A DNA stretch of 64,000 nucleotides from Pholis gunnellus. Its lineage: Eukaryota > Chordata > Actinopteri > Perciformes > Pholidae. Below the pieces are notes generated by a model, which searched no databases, was not told the DNA's origin, and saw only the letters and a program-made list of their open reading frames with translations. The position numbers and the translations under genes are program-made. Below, piece after piece: positions 28,284-38,700 of the stretch. Position 1 is the stretch's first letter, and each line of letters opens with the position of its first letter. The stretch spans positions 5,374,501 through 5,438,500 of the forward strand of contig OU342821.1 of the NCBI GenBank assembly GCA_910591455.2, in the 5' to 3' direction.

Positions 28284-31200
28284 CTCAGACACAAGTTATG
28301 TAACATTTGTAAAAATATCTTGTATATCCATGATTTATACAGTGGTGCAAGCAGCAGTCCGATTATATAGTTAAATAAAACATTGCAATACCACAATGTA
28401 AACATTCTCTATTTCAGGTAAAGGCCCTCCCTGCATTGAAATGTTTACTCTCCAAAGATAATAGTAACTACAGCTGCCACATAAAGAAGCAGAAAAGTGA
28501 AATAAATGAAAATCGAGTTCAGTACTTAGTATTTAGTAATAAGTGTACTTTGTAACTTTCCACCCCTGCCGTTATATAACAGTAACATAGCACTGTACAT
28601 AAATAAAAGTAGTGTTTAGTTCAAACCTTAAAACATGTCTCACGAGAGAAGATGAACTAAAAAGGCTTAATTGAAGAGAAATTTGGTGAGCAACACACAA
28701 ACGTTTGGGCTAACGTAGACCATCATTAGTGTAAAAGCAATCTTTATTCTACTCAATATGACTGAGGCCGCCGGATGCTACTTGTAAACATTCCCCTCCG
28801 CAGCACCGACCTCTTTTGTCCCTAAGCTCGCCTCCTCCCATGTGAGAGTGCTGCTCGACTGCAGCGGGGACAACCCGTGTCACTGAATCACCACTTTCAC
28901 CTCTATTACAGTCAGCCGGCTAAACTCCGCTCAGTGTATTGACCCACACATCTCACGGCCTGGCTGACCTAAATTCACAGAGCCAGCGGAAGCGGGGACC
29001 AGCGTTCTCACTCCCTTGCTAGATGCTAATTACTGCTGCAGCCCCAGCGGATCCCGTTTGTGATTTATGGCACTTCCTATTGAACATGGCAGCGTGCGAG
29101 GCATGCAACGCTACAGTATCTGCAACAAATACAGTGCTGCTCTCGAGCGAGTCGATTTTGTGATTTTTTTAAAGGATCACACAGTGGAAATTATGGAGCG
29201 TTGTGCGACTGCCACCGCAGGCCGAGAGTAACAAGCAGCAGCTCCCCTTGTGTGTTGTACTTACGAGAGGTTAATTTGTGTCTGAGACATTTCCATTTTG
29301 CATTTCTGATGTGTGTGTGTGTGTGTGTGTGTCCTCTAGGGGCATCTTCTATCAGGGTTACTACTGCTCTCTCTGTGGAACAGGAGCACACAAAGAGTGT
29401 CTGGAAGTCATCACCATCTGTAAAATCAGTAAGTGTCTTGTCTAATCTTCAAGTAGAAACACGGACACAGGTTCACCTTTTGAAAGGGTCGATGTCTGGG
29501 CTGAGCAAATGTTGGGATGAAATTGTTAATCAATGTTGCGTGATAGACATCATTGACGGTTGTGATGCTGTTTTTTGGGACCAAATTAATAATGATTGTG
29601 AAATTTCATTACTTCCACAAGTGTAAACTTGCCTCCTGCTTGTAGGGTTCTTTGTCCAACAGGAACATGGGGGCGGGGCTTCCTGTGGGACAGTGGAATT
29701 ATTCCATGTTGGGAGTCGGGAGGAATTATCTGTCCATCATGTTACACGGCACCGCTTATTCAGCTGGAGTAGTCTTGATTATTTAGACCAATTAACCTTT
29801 GGGCTTGTCAGCCTCAATGTTTAACAAAGCATATTAAAAAGAGGAACACGCAGTCCTGACACATATCATGAGAATTATTATACTCAAAAGTTAGCTCAGA
29901 CGCTATGCCTGACACTCTTTCTTTTGACTTGTTTCAGATCCTCATGACTTGGTGAGTAGATCTTCCATTAATCAACGTACTGTAGAAGTATTAGCATTAA
30001 TATCTTCCTCTAATTGCCATTTTCCCTGATGTTGCATTTATTATTAAAGTACGATATAGGTTTGTAATAGTATTGTTGATCAAGTACTTGTTTCTCTTTT
30101 AAAGGAACCTGGAATGTCATCAGGTAAGATCACTTCCTGTCACCTAAACATGATAGAAAACACTTCCATCTGAGGCTGGATATTCTGTCAGCTGTCACGT
30201 TACAAGTTTGTTATAGATACAGATGTTATTGAACTGCATGGTTCTCTACTGCCATCTGGTGGACAGATCCGCTACACGTGAACCACAGCTACATTATCAA
30301 CCACGCAGAGTGGGTGGCAGTGCATCTATAAATAGAGATGCTACATGCACAACAGGTTCATTTGAATTCAAAAACACGAAGACCTTGGAGATAAGAGGGC
30401 TCATAATTGTTCTACAGTATTTTGAAATAAAAAGCAGAACACAGTGGTCGGTCCGGAAAGGGTGAGGCAGTTTAAAAATACAAAGTTGCTCTTTGTAAGA
30501 TTGTTTTTTTTACTATTTTATATCATTTTTTTGCCTCATACGGTACTTGAAAGTGGACAGATAAAGGGACACCATGCAATGAGAATCCTGGACCAGCTTT
30601 GCGTCCTTGATGTTGTGGTTATATTATATATCTTAGAACACTGCATCGCTCAGTGGGCAAGATCCTGATGCCAAATCAGTCCTGCCTTTATCAGCTTAAA
30701 TCACCTTGTGAAACCTAAGAAGGAACCACAGTGAGCAGCACTCTGTCCAGACACAGTTAGAATAAACCTCTTTTCCTCTTCTGTCCCTTGCTGTCAGCCT
30801 AACTGTTACTCTTGCTTACATCTCGTGAGACTCACTGCAAACATCGGATTGTGTTTCCCAGGTCCCAAGATGGTGGCACTGAGGAACTACCATGGCACGC
30901 CGGCCCCTATAGGCAAGGCGGCGCTCTCTTTTCAAACGGGAGATCTCATCGAGCTGCTGAAGGGAGATCCTGACACCACGTGGTGGGAGGTAAAGCAGTC
31001 AATCTCTTCCATTTGACGACACTGAAGGTGTGAATATTAAGACAGTTGGCTCCGTTCTCCAGCACAATGAGAACGTATGCCATTGGTTTTGAAAATGAAT
31101 CAGTGAGTGCTGACCTTCAGCTTTAAAGATGTTAGAGTTGATCACATCGATACTTGCTGAGCAGTGAAGGAGTCTTTTCACAGTGTGGGATGTGTAGAAA

Positions 31201-34200
31201 AAAGAGCCTTACACTGTGCTTTTTACATCTCTTTGTTTAATCCTCACACGTATTTTTCTTGGCTAGTGGGCAGGGACTTCCCGTTGTCTTGTAATCACTA
31301 TGAGGTGTTGAGGCAAAGAAGTAAACCCGTGTAAAATCACAACTTCATCGTTTTTTTTGTTTGTACAGATCAAACAAATGAGATGTAACGTGTTCATTAT
31401 TGGTGCTATATGGATTTGGTTAGCAGGTTAGCTGTTTCCCCCTTATTTAACATGAATGCTACAGTGAGCTGGCTCTAGCCTTATATTTAGTGTACAGACA
31501 TGAGAGGGGTATCAATGTTCTTTCTCAATCCCGGCAAAAAAAGCAAAGCTCTTTTCCCGAAATGTCAAACTTTTCTTTAAAAGTCCGTCCAGGTCACGAG
31601 CAGGAACACCACGTGAGGTCAGATAACCTGTGTTCACCCATTCACACACATGACACGATGACTGTGTGAATGTGAAGAGGATACGACTGAACTACATTTT
31701 CTCGATTAAGCTTAATATCATTTACATTGAGATAAAAACCTACATAGACATAGATTTGCAGGAATTTGATTATTAGCTAAACCTCCTTTGCCTTCTTTAA
31801 AGTTGAAGCACACACGGTTGTTTTCAGGGATTTTACATTTGTTTGATCGATCAGACTTAAAACAGGCAATACGGGGAATTAACATGTAACCAAGTTGAAC
31901 CAGGGACGCTGCAGGTTATCTTCCTTTAGAACTGTCAGCATATTTGGGCAATAAAATTCAGATTCTTCTGAAAAAACAAATTAAATAAATAACTTACAGC
32001 AAACAGTACTTGCTTGGCACCAGCTGACTTACCCAATGGGAGTTCAGTTTCATTTCTTACGCATCTGTCGCACACTGTCACAGAGTTCTTTCAGCTTTCT
32101 GATTCTGATATAGCGGGCACTAATGAGACGATCACTCTTCTGATGTCTTAAAGCGAGATGAAGACTTCTCTGCATCTCTAACAATGAAATGACCCTCTCG
32201 AGGGCATACGCTTCTGATTCAGGGACTCATTTGAGACAGCGGTTGCGTTGGCCTCTCGGTTTGTTTCTGTTCATATGGCAACGTTCCAGAGTGCTATGGG
32301 GGAGCAAGCCGTTCTATCCATGGTCCGAAATATTAGGATTTGCTCTAAAATGCTTCCTCCTCTCTCTCTTTTCTTTCTTCAAAAGTATAAAAATATTCAG
32401 TTTGAGAAATTTCATTATAATCAAATGATTAATATCTTAATTAATTAGAGCCCATCGCCGTCAGAGACGGGCTCTAATGGGTGCACACCACCACACACCC
32501 GCACGGCATTTGTGCTTCAGACGGCGCATCAGGTAAACTTGATTAGATTGTCTTCATAAACCTCGGCATGCTTCTAGTCCTAAGATATGAGTCATATCAA
32601 GCAATGCAAGAGCCAGTTGTGTTGGATGGTAGGGTTGATTGCGTTCTGACTGCAAACAAACCGTTTTAGAGTTCGCGTAGAAGCAAGCCCCCCCCCCCCC
32701 CTCCCTCTCTGGGCATCTCAGCCCGCTTGTTTTTCCCCGCATCCGAGTGCGATTGACGGCCGAACGGGACAGATGTGTTCATCGCACTGTGGGTGCAACA
32801 CCTAGCATCGGTGTGTCATGATGTAGTCGGTTAAAGCCAGCACTGCTTAAGATTATAGGACTTTTTACATTTTTGTTTTCCAATCTTCTAATGCATTTGT
32901 TTTGCATTTATGTAAAACAAATAAACATGCCTTGGCTGCTATCTTGCAGGGGAAGCTGATACAAACACAAAAGAGCGGCTTCTTCCCCAGTTCATGTGTG
33001 AAACCCTATATGGACCCAAAGGTAAGTCATCCACGTACACTAGGTATGCATGTGAAGAGATTCAACACAGTACAGATGGATCTCTGAGGGCCTTTCCCAC
33101 TTCGGTGTACACTTTAAATGCTTTATTCTATTCATAAGGTATTTAATGTGCAGTGTCTTTTACTGGTTACAGCCCTTTCAGTCATTATCCAGCCGGCAGT
33201 CCTCAAGGGAATCGGACTACTATGGATATCCTTGGTAAGACCCTTAACTTCATCGTCATGTACACTTTCCTATATCTGCTGTTGTCCTCAGGTCACTATC
33301 CTTTAATTACTTTAGATTTATCCATGTTAATTCTCTTATACTGTTAACTTCATACGCTTGTTCAATTAAAAATGAACGCACCCCAAACGTGACCGCATTA
33401 AAAAAGATCAATTACTACATGGCTGTTTGATGTCAACAATTTGTAAAGCCTTCACCGTGTCATTTGATTGCGTAACTTTGTGTTTGAAGGTGACAACATG
33501 TATTCTCCGCTCCGCTCTAGGTTTGCAGGGAACATGGAGCGCCAGCAGGCCGATAACCTTTTAAAATCCCACTGCAGTGGGACCTACCTTATCAGAGAGA
33601 GGACGGCCGAGGCGGAGAGGTTCGCCATCAGCATCAAGTGAGTGTTTCACATCTTACAGCAGAGGGAGAATCTCACGGGAAGGGTTTTTAATCCACGTCT
33701 CATGGGGAATACAAAATCTCAAGGGATGCCTCAGTCAGCATTTTCCCGAGCCTCTTTTCGCTCCGGCTAATTACCACTCAGTAATTGCTTTTTTTTTTTT
33801 TTTTTATCCTGTTTTTTGTATGTATTTCCTCCGAGAGAATGCGTTGCGATGATAAATGTTTGAGCTCTTACTGGAGCTGTTATTCTGAACAGTGATGTGC
33901 TGGGAGACTTGTGCTTTTTGCACATTTGTCTTTAAGTCTTTAAGACAGGTGCAAAGTGGCTGTAGGGACCAGCCTTCAGACAAATCATTTCATATTTCCC
34001 ACAGTCGGCCTCAGCTCGTGAACATTTCTTTATTTTGATCCGTTAGTCCTTCGGGTATACCACAAAAATGTTTCATGACGACAGCAGCTTGAACACATTA
34101 CACCAAAGGCACATAAGAGGGAAAAAGAAACAGAAAACGATAAAGTATTACATTTTTTTTTTTATTTTACAGATTCAATGATGAAGTAAAACACATCAAA

Positions 34201-35701
34201 GTCATTGAAAAAGACAGCTGGATTCACATCACTGAAGCCAAGAAGTTTGAGAGTCTTTTGGTAAGTCATATCTTTAACTACAAACACAAGATACCCCCAG
34301 TACCTGGAGAAAAACCAAACCAAAACAATGAAATTGGCTCAAATCCTTTTTTTGAATCCTTCTGTACTGTGTGTCATAACAGGAGCTGGTGGAGTACTAT
34401 CAGGCCCATTCCCTGAAAGAAAGCTTCAAGTTGTTAGACACCACGTTGCGATACCCCTACAAATCAAGAGAACGCTCTCTAACGCGGGCCAGCACACGCT
34501 CACCAGGTAAGCCTTCCACATGTTCCTCGTCTCCAGCAGTTAGCCTGAGCCACGGACGCAAGTCTGGTGTCAAATATCAGCCAGTAGCAGTACACAGCCT
34601 GACCACAGTAAATACTTTTCCGAACACTATATCAGTGCTGAAGCAACACAATCTGCTAGTCGCTCACAGAGTGCGGTAAAAACAGCTGATGAATCACAGT
34701 CAATAAGCGTTTTGGCATTTCATCATGGAGTGTGGTTACACTGCTTCCTTTTTACCTCGCTGATGCAATTTTGTCCCATGAAAAAAGAGAACACTTCTAA
34801 ATGTGTTGAGTTCCTCCTTATACAACATTTCCAAAGCCTAGATTAAGTATTTTAAATCCAGCATTGTTTACATCCTGGCTTGCGGACTTCTTCTTCTCTG
34901 TCTTTGCTGTTGCATTGCTGCACATCTTGGCATTGTCCCCGCCACCTGTTGATCAGTGGAATAGTGTGGCAGGACCGTGCATCACATCGACCCTCCCCTA
35001 TGGGGGCATGAGCTTTGGGTAATCACGGATAAGAAGGAGACAACATGAATATCATTTGAAGGGTGGTTGAGCTCACCCCTAGAGAAAGGGGGAGGAGCTC
35101 AGACGTCTGGCAGGAATTCTGAGCTGAACTGCTCCTATTTGGCGTCAGTTGAGTCGGTTCGGAAATCTGATTTTGATGACTCCCGGACCCGTCTCTGTGG
35201 CAGCATTCACGGCACGTCCTGCTGGGAGGAGACCGCTGGGCAGACCCAGAACACATAATCAATCTGGCCCCAGAACACCTCGGATTACCCCATGAAGGGC
35301 TGGAGGACATGATTAGGGAGGAAGACATAAGGGCTTCTTTTGTTAGCCCGCTCCAAATGGTTGGATGGAAGTTTTGGCTCAGAGACTAATAGCACATTGT
35401 ATTTCAACTTATTTATCTGCCTGCTTCTATCAATAGTTATGATAGAACTAATTGGACTCTAAAAATATGTTATAATGTGCAAGTGCTGCTTACAAATGTA
35501 ATCCCGTGCCATTTTAGCTGTGGATAGAGCAAGGGGGGGGGGGGGGTAAAATGAATGTGACAGACTACCTCCCACTCTCTTTCTATTCACTGGTGCTCTC
35601 TTCCTTCCCAGGCCAGTGACTCCCTTAACTCATACAGAGAGGAATGGAGAAAGCCCAGAGGGGAGCAGGGCAGATAAAGAGACAAGCAGTGTGAAATAGA
35701 T

Positions 35702-35748
<47 letters not shown>

Positions 35749-38700
35749 AAGCAGACTTCGTCAGCTAACTCAGAGGCCTGTGGACTGGTTGTCTAAAGTG
35801 GCAGCCCCTTTGCACAAGCTTCGGTCCTGCATTGGTCTGCCTTTGTTTGATCTGCAGGAAGAACTGGCCTCTACGGACACATTGCTTCCCTCCTGTTTTG
35901 GCTGCATTTGGATATAAATGGAGATAATTGAGTCTTTGCTGATGGTGATGTGCTCTTGCTCTCTCCCTAAGTTCCCAAGCACACACTTTCTGTTTTTGTT
36001 GCAGGCCCGCAAAGGGTGCATAGAAACCGTGGTGGGATAAGGATGCAACTTTCAGTAAAGGCCATGGCCAATCCCATCAGCTTCTGTCATTCCCTTTAAC
36101 CGCTCTGCTGTCTGCACCATTATGCACTGGCAGTTTGGTAATGGAGTCCAGACGAACGTTGTCTGGGAGGCTCTACAGAGTTGTGCAAATGTACAGCAGG
36201 CAAAATACGCTGCGAAGAGCGCACGGTGACCCGTTTTAATTCAAGGTTCACATATTAAAAGTCAGGCGTTCGTCATGTTGTCTGTAACTTTGCGCAATTT
36301 AGTTTGACTCAGTATTCCAAACACGGAAAACCACAATGATCCTGTTTACTATCCACAAATTGGTGTTTTTTTTATTCACACCACTAAAGCAGTGAAATCA
36401 TGACAAGATTGAGATAACAGAATAATCTGTATGAGACAAACAACTGGTATTTGCTCCTTTTTTTCTTGCTTTACTGCTTCTCTGGCTCCAGCTCTGCATT
36501 TCCAGCTTCATTTCCTCGTCTTTCTCTTCTCCTCTCAGCAGCCACCTGCGCCTCCTACAACTTCTCCTTCCTCAGTCCGCAGGGCCTCAACTTCTCCTCT
36601 CAAAGCTCAGCTCCCTTTTGGTCAGGTACTCGTTCTTTCCTTTCTTGTCTTGCTCCCGTTGTCCTTGTGCACCTCGATGACTGTAATTTCATAATCTCGA
36701 TCTCATAAACTTCTTCTCTCTGGCGCTCTCTTCATTAACTACAACATTTCAGTTCTTCCCGGGATGACACTACCTCATTAAATCACGAAGAGAAAACCAA
36801 TTTCCTCTCTCACGATGAAACAAATTGTCCTTTCCCATCGAGCTCATTTGTCATTGTGTGACCACATCGTGTCTTGTTAAACTCACCGTCTTCGTAATGA
36901 CCATTCCTCACAACTAATTATTACAAGGATGTCTAGTGTGACCTTTCACCTCTGTCGAGTTCTGACAATGTGACTGAGCTCCCCATTGCTTCCACTTTCA
37001 CAGTGTTCACTCCGCGGGTGGTCAGCACAGCAGTGGCCCGGTATAACTTTGCTGCACGAGACATGAGAGAGCTGTCACTGCGCGAAGGAGACATTGTCAA
37101 AATCTACAGCAAGATCGGCGGAGACCAGGGCTGGTGGAAAGGAGAGACCAACGGACGAGTGAGTAAATCACAAAAGTCTGTTGCTTTATCAATGGTAAAC
37201 GGTATCGTGGTAATTATGGACGCCGAGTGAAAATCTTTCACAGAAAGAGAACGATCCCTCGGGAAGCATGTGCACAAGGCAAACCAAGACTTTTCTATGC
37301 ACTGATGTCGTGTTTGTGGGCACCCGACTGACTGAAAGTAACTAAGGCAGGGCAAATTCAATATCATATTGATATCATGGTATGAGACTAGATATTGAAT
37401 TAGATTTGTACATCCTAATATTGTATTGACATAAGTTTAGTATTTTCCTTTAAAGGCTTTTTTAAGGCTGCGTTTCAGTTAACTGATGAAACTTGTCATG
37501 CTGTTTAATAATTTACCGTTTGCTCCACTCTATCCACATTACTGATGATTTCTTTTTCACTTTGTAATTGTATTGTGAAACCACCATGTTGCGATATCTT
37601 TTTTTCCCCCATTGGTATTATAAAAGCACTCCGAGAGCAGGTGGTTGTAATAGAAAAGTAAAAGCATGGCTGCTGGGAAATATGCCAGTTTCATAGGCTG
37701 GCAGTGCAGCCTGCAGTGATCTTTGAGCTTTTTATCCTTTTTATTTGTTATGTTTCTGTTGCTGTGGATCCAGAGTAAGTGTTCATTATCGTGTCGTTGC
37801 ACAGCTAATCTGGGCTGTATTTTGATGTGCAGTCTGGTGCTGAGGTACTGTAGCCGTCACATTTTGATTATATTATAACGTGTCACAATGTTGTTTTTAC
37901 TCAAGCACCTCAGTGGAAATGTTTTTTTTTATTATTGTTTCTTTGTCAAGTGGGACCAAATTGTCAGATGAAGATCTAGGTGCCTACTCTGTGCACATCA
38001 TTATATGGACTGTACAGGATTAATTAAAGTGCACATCTGGGTCAATATGCTCAGATATGTTGGTTGAAACAGACACGTCGTGCATGTCGGTTAGATCCCA
38101 TCTGTTGAAATGCAGAATGTCTACATCTGAAGATTCTCTGGCTCGCATTGATCTACATCGTATATCCTTCACCCTCCAAGCTGTTGCTATTGAGTTCATC
38201 CCGGCACAGTCGTGAAGATTTATTTTGCCCTGCCTGGGCCTTTCTTATGTTCACACTTGTGACATATATCAGCCGCTCTGGATTTGTTTCTTCAGCATGA
38301 AAGCAGTCAGTGAGTGAAAAAATGTCCGTCTGGTTACTGGCTGCCAGGTCGGCTACATTCTCCCTTTCGGACCTTTATCTCAGCTGCGAAAGCTGAGCCA
38401 GTGCTTACCCCCGCAGGCCACTTGCCAGTTTTGTGCTTGCTTGCCTTCGGTGGAGCAGGAGCAGCGAGCGCTGCTTTGTGATAAAGGTGGCGGGGAACGC
38501 CAGCTGTGCAGACCATCGGGATACCAGGGTGAGCTGGATATCTCAACCTGCAACCTCCTCCCAGATGAGCCCTTCAGAGCCCAGGGGCACACAAAGAGGG
38601 GGTTTCATGTAGTCCCTCCGCTGGTACAAAGACTGGCATCCATCCTGCTCCCGAAGGTCACTTTCTAAGGCGAGCGTAAACCCACATGGACCTCAGATCG

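Noticed and set aside
29201..29626. 141-codon + strand frame overlapping the C1 exon
   Set aside because: It runs in a different frame from the real exon and through the GT repeat; a shadow of the vav2 exon.
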